DNA of 64,000 nucleotides from positions 282,896-346,895 of the forward strand of contig NZ_WOFO01000005.1 in the NCBI RefSeq assembly GCF_010993705.1, written 5' to 3'. Position numbers and translations under genes: made by a program. Below, piece after piece: positions 1 through 7,512 of the stretch (position 1 is the first letter of the stretch; every line of letters begins with the position of its first letter). The notes beneath the pieces were generated by a model. The model saw nothing but the letters and a program-made list of their open reading frames with translations. It was not told the DNA's origin and ran no database searches. This DNA is from Cyclobacterium sp. SYSU L10401 (GTDB taxonomy: Bacteria; Bacteroidota; Bacteroidia; Cytophagales; Cyclobacteriaceae).

Positions 1-1
1 A

Positions 2-904
2 GGAGAGAAAGTAGCCGATGAAATTTTGGCCTATGCTTCCCGGGACAATTACCATCAGAGCAGGTCCTTTGAAAAATACACCATCAATAATGATCCGGGA
101 TCGTGGAAACCCACTCCTCCGGCTTATATAGAGGGGATAGAACCCCATTGGAATAAGATCAGAACCTTTTTCCTGGATTCAGCCGACCAATTTATTCCAC
201 CTCCACCTCCACCCTTTGACACCATCCCGGAAAGCAGGTTCTATCAGGATGCCAGGGAGGTCATGGATGCAGGGAATCAGATGACTGAAGAGCAGGAAGA
301 GATTGCCTTTTTCTGGGACTGCAATCCCTATAAAATGAATGTAAAGGGGCATGTGATGTATGCAGAAAAGAAAATCACTCCAGGTGGACACTGGATGGGC
401 ATTGCAGGTATTGCCTCCAAGGCCGATAGTCTGGATTGGAAACAAACGGCTGAAACCATGGCCGTAACTTCCATTTATCTTTTCGATGCGTTTATTTCCT
501 GCTGGGATGAAAAATACAGAAGTGTTTTGATCCGACCAGAAACTTATATCAACCAATACATGGATCAGGATTGGCTACCCCTGCTTCAAACGCCTCCTTT
601 TCCGGAATACACCAGTGGTCATAGCGTAATCTCCACTGCAGCATCCATTGCTTTAACCGGGCTTCTTGGTGAGCCCTTCCCTATTGTGGATTCTACCGAA
701 GTGAAATATGGCTTAGGCATCAGGGAATTTGACTCTTTTAGGGAAGCAGCGGAAGAAGCAGCCATCAGCCGGTTTTATGGGGGAATTCACTACCTCCCTG
801 CAATTGAATATGGGGTTGACCAGGGAAAGGCGGTGGCAGCCCGGATCAATTCAAAACTACGTACCCGGAAGGATAACCCGATAAATACGGCACTCAGGGA
901 CTGA
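2..904 (+). CDS. Vanadium-dependent haloperoxidase-like / PAP2 family phosphatase (5' end cut off)
   Basis: The frame is open from the window's left edge, so only the C-terminal 300 residues are visible. They carry the three signature blocks of the PAP2/vanadium haloperoxidase fold in order: K-x6-RP (KYRSVLIRP), the SGH block (EYTSGHS) and SR-x5-H (SRFYGGIH). These residues bind phosphate or vanadate, and the last His is the usual catalytic residue. Similar Bacteroidota proteins are periplasmic or outer-membrane acid-phosphatase-like enzymes of unproven substrate. Phosphatase versus haloperoxidase activity cannot be told from sequence. The gene converges on nadD with no intergenic base between the two stop codons. 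A TTG at 26 is open in the same frame but is probably not the start, because the frame continues to the edge. Confidence 0.85.
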   Translation, partial: GEKVADEILAYASRDNYHQSRSFEKYTINNDPGSWKPTPPAYIEGIEPHWNKIRTFFLDSADQFIPPPPPPFDTIPESRFYQDAREVMDAGNQMTEEQEEIAFFWDCNPYKMNVKGHVMYAEKKITPGGHWMGIAGIASKADSLDWKQTAETMAVTSIYLFDAFISCWDEKYRSVLIRPETYINQYMDQDWLPLLQTPPFPEYTSGHSVISTAASIALTGLLGEPFPIVDSTEVKYGLGIREFDSFREAAEEAAISRFYGGIHYLPAIEYGVDQGKAVAARINSKLRTRKDNPINTALRD

Positions 905-1471
905 CTAGAGAAAAAATTTCTTGTCCCTGATATAATCCAATACATGGGGGTGGAGCAGGTACCTGACCGAGCCACCTCTTTTTAAAGTCTTTCGGATAAA
1001 TGTGGCCGATATATCCAGCAAAGGAGCTTCAACGTAGCGAACACGCTCATGGTCTATTGTTTTGTTTTTGCCAGGTCTGGGATAAACATAGAGCCCATAG
1101 TGATTCAAAATCTCCTGACTGTTTTTCCATTTGTGAAAATGGGTCAGGTTGTCCCCTCCAAGTATCAGGTAAAATTCATTCTCCGGATGCTTTTCTGAGA
1201 GATAGGTCAGGGTATCTATGGTATAACTGGGCCTGGGCATATGAAACTCCACATCCTTTACCCTGAATTTAAAATGATCTGCTGTGGCTAACTCCACCAT
1301 CTTCAGCCTGTCAAATTCATGCAGAAGAGATCTGCTGGTCTTGAGGGGGTTTTGTGGGGAAACTATAAACCAAACTTCTTCCAGGTCTGTCTGGTCCTGC
1401 AGGGTGTCTGCAATGATCAGGTGTCCCACATGAATGGGATTAAAGGAGCCGAAAAATAAACCTACTTTCAA
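905..1471 (-). CDS. nadD: Nicotinate-nucleotide adenylyltransferase
   Basis: This is NadD, which adenylates nicotinate mononucleotide to deamido-NAD in NAD synthesis. The 188-residue protein has the nucleotidyltransferase motif [10 protein letters not shown] near its N-terminus and the C-terminal ISATFIR block (family SxTxIR). The length is normal for the family. The start is a TTG whose bases overlap the gmk stop codon (TTGA), so translation is probably coupled. It is the last gene of the sigma/anti-sigma/gmk/nadD operon. A gmk-nadD pairing is common in Bacteroidota. Confidence 0.95.
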   Translation of the reverse strand: MKVGLFFGSFNPIHVGHLIIADTLQDQTDLEEVWFIVSPQNPLKTSRSLLHEFDRLKMVELATADHFKFRVKDVEFHMPRPSYTIDTLTYLSEKHPENEFYLILGGDNLTHFHKWKNSQEILNHYGLYVYPRPGKNKTIDHERVRYVEAPLLDISATFIRKTLKRGGSVRYLLHPHVLDYIRDKKFFL

Positions 1472-2049
1472 CGCTGATTATCTTCAATAAAATTTCTGAC
1501 AAGATCTTCTGCATTTTTAAAGGAGACATCCAGATCCTGATTGACTAAAGTCACATCAAATTGGCTTTCAAATCCCATTTCAAATTTGGCTTTATAAATT
1601 CTCCTCGAAAGACTTTCTTCGGAATCAGTACCCCTATCGCGTAGCCTTTGAGCAAGGTCTTCCATGGAGGGTACTTTTACAAAAACAGCGAGGGCTTTCT
1701 CACCAAAATACTTTTTAAGGTTCAGCCCGCCTTTGACGTCCACATCAAAAATCACATGCTTGCCCTGATCCCAGATCCTTTGTATTTCTTCTTTTAATGT
1801 CCCGTAAAAGTTGCCCTCATAAACTTCTTCCCATTCAATAAAGGCATTTTGATTTATTTTTTTTCGAAATTCTTCGGGGCTGAGGAAATAGTAATCCTTA
1901 CCGTCTTCTTCCTCTCTGCCCCTTTTATCCCGTGTGCAGGCAGATATGGAGAACCCCAATTGTGGCATTTGCTGAAGCAGGTGCTTCACGATAGTAGTTT
2001 TGCCCGAACCGGAAGGGGCAGAAAAAATAATGGCTTTGCCTTGAAACAT
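1468..2049 (-). CDS. gmk: Guanylate kinase
   Basis: Guanylate kinase phosphorylates GMP to GDP with ATP. The 193-residue protein opens with the P-loop [10 protein letters not shown] and has the expected GMP-binding stretch around STRDKR-type residues (here [18 protein letters not shown]). It is slightly shorter than E. coli Gmk (207), which is normal. It lies 6 bp downstream of the anti-sigma gene and overlaps nadD by 4 bp, so all are probably on one transcript. In many relatives a yicC-type gene precedes gmk; here sigma and anti-sigma genes occupy that place. Confidence 0.96.
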   Translation of the reverse strand: MFQGKAIIFSAPSGSGKTTIVKHLLQQMPQLGFSISACTRDKRGREEEDGKDYYFLSPEEFRKKINQNAFIEWEEVYEGNFYGTLKEEIQRIWDQGKHVIFDVDVKGGLNLKKYFGEKALAVFVKVPSMEDLAQRLRDRGTDSEESLSRRIYKAKFEMGFESQFDVTLVNQDLDVSFKNAEDLVRNFIEDNQR

Positions 2050-2055
2050 AAAAAT

Positions 2056-2328
2056 CTATTTGATTTCCTGAATTTTTTGTCGGATACTGTCCTTCAATTC
2101 AGCCGGCACCATATGCTTGGTGCATTTACTTTTCAAAACTTCCCGAATCACTTTTTCGAGGTGATAGTGTTCAAAACAAGGTTGGCATTTGGCCAGCTTT
2201 TCATCTAGAACCTCCTTAGAACCGGAGGATTCTTCCCCATCCAGTATGCTTTCCAACAGTTCGAAACATTTACTTTCGTCGCTACAGTTCAATTTTCTCT
2301 TGCTGGATGTGTTTAGATCTTTGTCCAT
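2056..2328 (-). CDS. Putative anti-sigma factor (ZAS/RsrA-like, His ligand missing)
   Basis: This 90-residue protein follows an ECF sigma gene by 23 bp and has the layout of small zinc-associated anti-sigma factors: an early Cys (SKCFELLESILDGE) and a CxxC (KCQPC) followed by a helix. The canonical ZAS core is H-x3-C-x2-C. Here the base sequence encodes Lys (KLAKCQPC) at the His position, so one of the four usual zinc ligands is absent. A downstream His (FEHYH) might substitute. By context it should bind and hold the sigma factor encoded upstream. Whether it senses redox state is doubtful without the His. Confidence 0.7.
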   Translation of the reverse strand: MDKDLNTSSKRKLNCSDESKCFELLESILDGEESSGSKEVLDEKLAKCQPCFEHYHLEKVIREVLKSKCTKHMVPAELKDSIRQKIQEIK

Positions 2329-2351
2329 TTCAAGTTATTTCTATTCAAATA

Positions 2352-2942
2352 TTAATCTTCTTCTGTATCATAGCCCATGTTTTCGGCGTAAGAACGAAGT
2401 TTGTCCTTCAAAAGGTTCCGGGCCCGGTGAAGCCTGGAACGAACCGTGCCAATTGGAATATCGAGAATTTTGGCCATTTCTTCATAAGTGAAACCTTCCA
2501 GGTCACAAAGAATAATTACCGTCCTGAAATCAACCGCCAAACTGTTAAGGGCATTGGAGATCTCATCACCCAACATGTCTTTGACCGCATCCACCCTCAA
2601 ATCAGAGGTCATATTATAATCAACATTATCAGAGTTATAATAAGTTTCAACTTCCTGATAATCTACCTTGGATGGTTGCTTGCTTTTTTTCCGATACTCA
2701 TTGATAAAGCTGTTTTTCAATATCCTGAAAAGCCAGGCCTTTGCGTTGGTGCCTTTCTCAAAAGAATTGATAAAACGGTAGGCTTTCAGGTAAGTATCCT
2801 GCACCAGATCTTTGGCATCATCTTCATCAAATGTCAACCTGAATGCAAAATTGTACATGGAGTCAATATGAGGCAAGAACTCATGATCAAAAATGCTGTT
2901 TTTCTCTTTATCTGAATATTTTTTTCGCTGTACTTCGGACAT
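2352..2942 (-). CDS. ECF-type RNA polymerase sigma factor
   Basis: The 196-residue protein has sigma region 2 (DAKDLVQDTYLKAYRF then KAWLFRILKNSFINEYRK) and sigma region 4 with its helix-turn-helix (FTYEEMAKILDIPIGTVRSR). There is no region 3, which is typical of group 4 (ECF) factors of the RpoE/SigH type. It heads a four-gene operon with a small anti-sigma factor next, then gmk and nadD. This order suggests that the housekeeping genes are partly transcribed from a stress-responsive promoter. The signal it answers is not visible. Confidence 0.93.
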   Translation of the reverse strand: MSEVQRKKYSDKEKNSIFDHEFLPHIDSMYNFAFRLTFDEDDAKDLVQDTYLKAYRFINSFEKGTNAKAWLFRILKNSFINEYRKKSKQPSKVDYQEVETYYNSDNVDYNMTSDLRVDAVKDMLGDEISNALNSLAVDFRTVIILCDLEGFTYEEMAKILDIPIGTVRSRLHRARNLLKDKLRSYAENMGYDTEED

Positions 2943-3057
2943 AGGGCTTAAAATTACAAATTGGCTTTATTTATAACTAATTTTCGCCAAGAAAGTCATC
3001 ATTATTTCATTATTTTGCTTTTATTTTCTGGTACCCAATAATGCGGCTGACAAACAC

Positions 3058-3927
3058 ATGATCCTTGTACGTCTGATTTCCAAACTTCCCCTGCATGTGT
3101 TATATATTTTTTCAGACTTCTTATACCTGCTTGCCTATTACCTGATCGGCTACAGGAAAAAAGTCGTTCAGGACAACCTAAAACATGCCTTTCCTGAAAA
3201 AAGCCATGCAGAAAGAAGGGAAATTGAAAAGAAATTTTATCGCAACTTTACCGATTCCCTCGCAGAAACCATCAAATTGCTTACCATGGACGAAAACGAA
3301 ATGAGCAAAAGGTTTCTTACAAAAAATCCCGCCCTGATTTTTGACCTGGTGGATAAAGGTGAAATCGTTATTGGCATGTGTGGGCATTTTTTCAATTGGG
3401 AAGGACATCTTTTAACGGTTTCTTCCAAGGTGCAGGAAAAATGCGAAACCATCTATACCAGAATCAACCAACCTTTCTTTGAAAAACTGATGCAAACCAT
3501 CCGGGGAAGAATGGGAGCCAAAATTACTGAAAAAAAATCCTTTCAACGGAATTTCCTGAAAAACAGAAAAATCCCCAGATTAATCGTTCTGGCCGCCGAT
3601 CAAAGGCCCAATCTCCTGGACATCAGGTACCGGACATCCTTCATGAACCGCCAAACAGCATTTTTTGAGGGAGGAGAAAAACTTGCCAAAAGATTTAATT
3701 TAACGGTTATTTATGCTTTTACCAGTAAACCAAAAAGAGGCCATTACGAATTTGAATACCGCATGCTGGCAGCTCCCCCCTATACAAGCCATGAGCCGCA
3801 TTCCATTACTGAAAAATTTATAAGTCTGCTAGCGGATAATATCAGGGAACATCCCGACTTGTACCTTTGGTCTCATAACCGGTGGAAAAATCAAACCAAC
3901 CCAACAACAGAGGCCTCCCAACCCTAA
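3058..3927 (+). CDS. Lysophospholipid/lipid A acyltransferase, LpxL/HtrB family
   Basis: The 289-residue protein belongs to the LpxL/HtrB/LpxM acyltransferase family, which adds a secondary acyl chain to lipid A at the inner face of the cytoplasmic membrane. The N-terminus has a membrane-associating segment (about residues 8-32). The catalytic HX4(D/E) motif is H110 to E115 (GHFFNWE). Length fits the family. In Bacteroidota this family also includes ornithine- or glycine-lipid acyltransferases, so the acceptor is not certain. The gene is divergent from the sigma operon with a 115-bp gap. Confidence 0.88.
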   Translation: MILVRLISKLPLHVLYIFSDFLYLLAYYLIGYRKKVVQDNLKHAFPEKSHAERREIEKKFYRNFTDSLAETIKLLTMDENEMSKRFLTKNPALIFDLVDKGEIVIGMCGHFFNWEGHLLTVSSKVQEKCETIYTRINQPFFEKLMQTIRGRMGAKITEKKSFQRNFLKNRKIPRLIVLAADQRPNLLDIRYRTSFMNRQTAFFEGGEKLAKRFNLTVIYAFTSKPKRGHYEFEYRMLAAPPYTSHEPHSITEKFISLLADNIREHPDLYLWSHNRWKNQTNPTTEASQP

Positions 3928-4573
3928 AGCCGGCCATGGCCAAACCGGATTAGGTATTAGGTTCCGTTATGAAGCCTGAAAATGCAAGAAAATCAGGCAG
4001 TTTGGAAACTAGCCCCGCTAGGATGAAGTTGAAAACTACAACGATTGACTGGTTTTGAAGTAATTTCAGTCTGCAATAGAATTCCTAATGCATATTTCGG
4101 GTTTAACCTGCGTACATCCGAAAGAGCTTCTTCAGGAACCAAAAAATCCACCTGAATCTGGTAAATCCGGGCAGATAAGCCCGAGAAAACTCCACCCCGC
4201 CTGAACTACCCTATCTGCTTGACTTTAGGTGATCTTTTCATGTCTTTTTGACCTGGGCTCATCTTGCTTCTCAGGTCTTTGGCTGGAAGTCCTTCCGGTA
4301 GGTTATCCGCATGACAAAATTCAATTTTTTTTTGACCTTGACTTTTTCCATAAAAACCCCTTTTAATTTTAGATTACCAATCCTGTTGTGGGCATTGGCA
4401 ATAGCCAATTCTCCTAAAAAAATCAGGCCAGGAAAATCTTGTGCTCTAAAAAAATAACAGCATGGTGTAGTTGGAACCAGAAAAGAATAAAATATTACAT
4501 TGTATTTATTTTTTGAAATAATATTTGATAAGATTCCTATTAAAAGTATTTAAAATTTATTTTTTGAAATGAA
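3928..4573. other. Gap of 646 bp between acyltransferase and kinase genes
   Basis: No intact gene is visible here. The left two thirds contain a broken minus-strand frame, listed separately. Small dyads occur, including GCCTGA/TCAGGC (3974-3979 with 3993-3998) and CGGGC/GCCCG (4168-4172 with 4179-4183), but none is followed by a clear T-run. The right part (about 4440-4573) is AT-rich and probably holds the promoter of the histidine kinase gene. Confidence 0.6.
3993..4351 (-). pseudogene. Interrupted reading frame, possible decayed gene or part of a repeat
   Basis: On the minus strand an ATG at 4351 starts MEKVKVKKK, then reaches a run of nine A residues (4325-4333). In the annotated frame translation stops soon afterwards. 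If one base is gained at the A-run, the frame continues as IEFCHADNLPEGLPAKDL and onward to a TAG at 4206-4208. After the TAG the same frame stays open to a TGA at 3993-3995 (for example LSDVRRLNPKYALGILLQTE). So about 119 codons are spoiled only by one slip and one stop. I do not recognise the product. It may be a decayed small gene, a translated-looking intergenic repeat, or chance. Confidence 0.3.
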
Positions 4574-5743
4574 ATGAGAAGCTTAAATCATGCACATAGG
4601 TTTCCTTGGGGTATTTTTTACCCAAGCAGGACGAAAATTGCACGATTTATGATTTGCTATACCCATAACCAACTTTATTTTGAAATGCTAAAGCATGAAT
4701 TGTACAAAGATGCCTTCCTCAAATCGCATCAAATTTTAATTCTGGCTGATTGCAATTACAGGATTCTGGATGCCAATGAAACTGCTCTCCGGCAATTGGG
4801 ATATACCCTTGATGATTTCTGTAACATGCATGTTCCCGACTTGTTCTTTCACGAGGATCAGGGGGAAAAATTCACCCGTGAAATTTGCATTAAGGATAAT
4901 GTCATCAATTGGGAGTATCTATTGAAAACCAAAGAGTTAAATCCAATTACTGTCTTACTCAATGGAGACAAAATAAGTGATAGCGAGGATATCTATTTAC
5001 TTAGTGCCCAAAACATGGGTGAAATAAGAAAAGAAACAACAGCCTCCATCAGGAAAAATGAACTTACGGCGACCAAATCCATGACTCAGCTCATCGTTCA
5101 TGAAATAAAAAACCTATCCAATGGCATAGGCCTGGCGGTAAATGAACTTAAAGGTGGCCTGGATAAAGTTCCAGCCTACCTCTCTGAAAGCATTGATTAC
5201 ATAGAAGAAAACAACCTACGCCTGAGTAAAGTAATCAAATCTTTGCTGGAATTTGACAAAGGTTTCGACCTGAAGTTTGATTCATTGAATATCAATGAAT
5301 TAATTCAGGAGGTAATCGAAGTCAACCGCAGTAAATTTAAACTCATGGGGATCCAGCTTAAAGTGAATTTGGCTACGAAGGATTTTTTATATCCCATCGA
5401 CCGGGATAAATTGTTGATGGCACTTAATAATATCATCAACAATGCCATTGAATCCATACAAGACAGTGATGGAATCATCAGCATCAGTTCCAAATCAGCC
5501 AATCAGAAATCCATTGTGCGCATCGCAGATAATGGAATAGGAATGAGTGAAGATGAGTGCAGCAAGCTCTTCAAACCCTTTTATACCACCAAACCCAAGG
5601 GAAATGGTGTGGGTCTATACACGGCAAGGGAAATCCTTCTGGGTCACCAGATTGGCTTTCATCTTGAAAGTGAACAAAAAACGGGGAGTACTTTCACCTT
5701 ATTTTTTGACCAAAAAAATCTGGAGTTGTCTGCACAAACGTAA
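4574..5743 (+). CDS. PAS-domain sensor histidine kinase (NtrB-like)
   Basis: The protein (389 residues from the first ATG) has a PAS-like domain at about residues 45-150 and then a HisKA dimerisation helix with phospho-acceptor His176 in LIVHEIKNLSNG. The HATPase domain shows the N box (NNIINNAIES), G1 (DNGIGMS) and G2 (GNGVGLY). No membrane segment is evident, so it is probably a cytoplasmic kinase. ATGs at 4649 and 4685 are equally good starts, because the first 25-37 residues look unlike a domain. It converges on the NtrC-type regulator with only 10 bp between stops, and the two are very likely a cognate pair despite the opposite orientation. Confidence 0.9.
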   Translation: MRSLNHAHRFPWGIFYPSRTKIARFMICYTHNQLYFEMLKHELYKDAFLKSHQILILADCNYRILDANETALRQLGYTLDDFCNMHVPDLFFHEDQGEKFTREICIKDNVINWEYLLKTKELNPITVLLNGDKISDSEDIYLLSAQNMGEIRKETTASIRKNELTATKSMTQLIVHEIKNLSNGIGLAVNELKGGLDKVPAYLSESIDYIEENNLRLSKVIKSLLEFDKGFDLKFDSLNINELIQEVIEVNRSKFKLMGIQLKVNLATKDFLYPIDRDKLLMALNNIINNAIESIQDSDGIISISSKSANQKSIVRIADNGIGMSEDECSKLFKPFYTTKPKGNGVGLYTAREILLGHQIGFHLESEQKTGSTFTLFFDQKNLELSAQT

Positions 5744-5763
5744 AGGCACACATTTATGCCTTT
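5742..5763. terminator. Small hairpin spanning both convergent stop codons
   Basis: AAAGGCA (5742-5748) and TGCCTTT (5757-5763) form a 7-bp stem with an 8-base loop. It sits across the stop codons of the kinase (+) and the NtrC-type regulator (-). T-rich bases follow on the plus side. It is a plausible weak bidirectional terminator. Confidence 0.4.
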
Positions 5764-7142
5764 TCTTCAAACCTTTTCAATTTTTGATACAGGGTCTTTC
5801 GGTCAATATTGAGCAGTTCAGCAGCTTTGGTTTTGTTAAACCCCACGTCAAACAACACCTTCCGGATATGCTTTGCCTCGGCCAGATGGGCCTGGGCTTT
5901 AAGATCCAGGGTGGGAAGTTGCTCCTCCCCTTGCAGGCCAATGGGAGGCTTGCTATCAGATAAAATATCCTGATCAAAAATTTGAAGTGCTGCCGGAAGG
6001 GCAGCACTGGAAATACTACCTCCATCTTCTGTCAACAAACATGCCCTGCGCAAAGTGTTTTTGAGTTCTCTGATATTTCCTGGCCAGTTGTAATTTTTAA
6101 ACAGGCAGTTTACTTCTTCATCAATTCCACTAAAGGATTTATCCAGCTCTGAGCCTGTTTTTTCCATAAATTGACTCACCAATAGGGCCAGGTCCCCGGG
6201 TCTTTGTCTCAAAGGAGGTACTTTGAGGTTGAATTCATTGATCCTGTAATAAAGATCTTCTCTGAAAAGTCCCTCTTTTACTTTGTCGATAAGGTTTTCA
6301 TTGGTGGCAACGATTATCCTGACATCTATTTCCTTTAACCTGACACTCCCCAGCTTCCTAACCTTCCGCTCCTGAATGGCCCGGAGCAGCATCACCTGAA
6401 TGTCCGGGGAAAGGTTGGCAATTTCGTCGAGAAAAATGGTACCCCCTTCTGCCAATTCAAAGGCCCCTGTTTTATCTGAAATTGCACCGGTAAAGGCACC
6501 TTTTTCATGCCCGAAAAGTTCGCTTGCCCCTATCTCCCTGGAAAGGCTTCCGCAATCTATTGGGATAAAAGGACCTTTACTTCGTTTGCTGTTTTGGTGT
6601 AATAATTTGGCAATGGACTCCTTTCCAGTACCGGTTTCACCTTCAATTACAACCGAATAATCGGTAGGACCAACGAGTGAGAGTGATTTCATCAGCTCCT
6701 TTGACGTTTCGTCCTCTCCCATGATCAAATCCGGCTCCCGGGAAACAGGCTGATCATTATCAGGATAGTCCCTTCCCTTTGCTTTAGAACTCAGTGCCAA
6801 ATTGATGGTATCCAGGAGTTCATCAGGTCGGAGGGGCTTTTCCAGGTATTGGTAGACTCCTTTCTTTACCAGGTCAATGGCAACCTGCAGGTTTACATAT
6901 CCTGTAATAAAAATAACCACCACATCAGGGCTTATTTTTTTGATCTCAGGATAGATGGTGCTTCCATCAAAATCTCCCAGGCGATAATCACAAAGTACCA
7001 CATCGAAATGCTGCTTCCGGATTCTTTGAAGCCCCTGCTTACCACTGATCGTTGCTTCTGTATCAAAACCTTTTTTTTCTAAATAAGCCGAAAGCAATTT
7101 GCAAACAGAAATTTCATCATCAATGATCAGGACTTTATACAT
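5754..7142 (-). CDS. Sigma-54-dependent response regulator, NtrC family
   Basis: All three NtrC-type parts are present in 462 residues. The receiver domain (about 1-120) has the acidic pocket D8/D9 and phospho-acceptor D52. The AAA+ domain (about 145-375) has Walker A GETGTGKES, an intact GAFTGA sigma-54 contact loop and Walker [11 protein letters not shown]. The C-terminal Fis-type helix-turn-helix is NKTKAAELLNIDRKTLYQKL. It should activate sigma-54 promoters when phosphorylated, most likely by the convergent kinase encoded next to it. Its targets are not visible here. Confidence 0.94.
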   Translation of the reverse strand: MYKVLIIDDEISVCKLLSAYLEKKGFDTEATISGKQGLQRIRKQHFDVVLCDYRLGDFDGSTIYPEIKKISPDVVVIFITGYVNLQVAIDLVKKGVYQYLEKPLRPDELLDTINLALSSKAKGRDYPDNDQPVSREPDLIMGEDETSKELMKSLSLVGPTDYSVVIEGETGTGKESIAKLLHQNSKRSKGPFIPIDCGSLSREIGASELFGHEKGAFTGAISDKTGAFELAEGGTIFLDEIANLSPDIQVMLLRAIQERKVRKLGSVRLKEIDVRIIVATNENLIDKVKEGLFREDLYYRINEFNLKVPPLRQRPGDLALLVSQFMEKTGSELDKSFSGIDEEVNCLFKNYNWPGNIRELKNTLRRACLLTEDGGSISSAALPAALQIFDQDILSDSKPPIGLQGEEQLPTLDLKAQAHLAEAKHIRKVLFDVGFNKTKAAELLNIDRKTLYQKLKRFEEKA

Positions 7143-7512
7143 GGTGTAACTGGTGTAGGTTTTAATGATAAATAGCCAAAGTGTTTGAGATGATCCGAGC
7201 TTAAAAATTACTCATTTCTTTTACAGGCAACTTATGAAACAATAGCCCGGAAGAGCCAAAAATACTTTAACTATAATAATCACAAATTTAAATATTTACT
7301 TATAATTTTCACAATATTTTTTCTACCAAATGATCAAAACATGGTTTAAAAGGAAATAAACTATATTTATTAAGCAAGAAAATGGACAAGACATTTAATT
7401 TTAAGTTGGATATGGGATTTTTGACATTTCAAAGCTGTTGCAGGATTAGGTAAAAAAGAAATGGTACCTTTGAAATTCCTAATGACCAATCCCACGGGAA
7501 ATAGAAAATTGA
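7143..7512. other. Divergent promoter region between NtrC-type regulator and helicase
   Basis: This 370-bp AT-rich gap separates divergently transcribed genes. No open frame of note, RNA gene or strong dyad is visible. It should contain promoters for both flanking genes; the helicase-side box is listed separately. Confidence 0.5.
7465..7472 (+). promoter_or_regulatory. Possible -7 box of the helicase gene
   Basis: TACCTTTG matches the Bacteroidota -7 consensus TAnnTTTG exactly and lies 41 bp upstream of the helicase ATG. The nearest upstream TTG is 24 bp away, slightly further than usual for the -33 element, so the assignment is moderate. Confidence 0.4.

Noticed and set aside
1542..1553. 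Second TGACTAAAGTCA dyad, identical to the site before the Crp/Fnr gene
   Set aside because: It lies inside the gmk coding sequence where the codons explain it; a regulatory role is unlikely.
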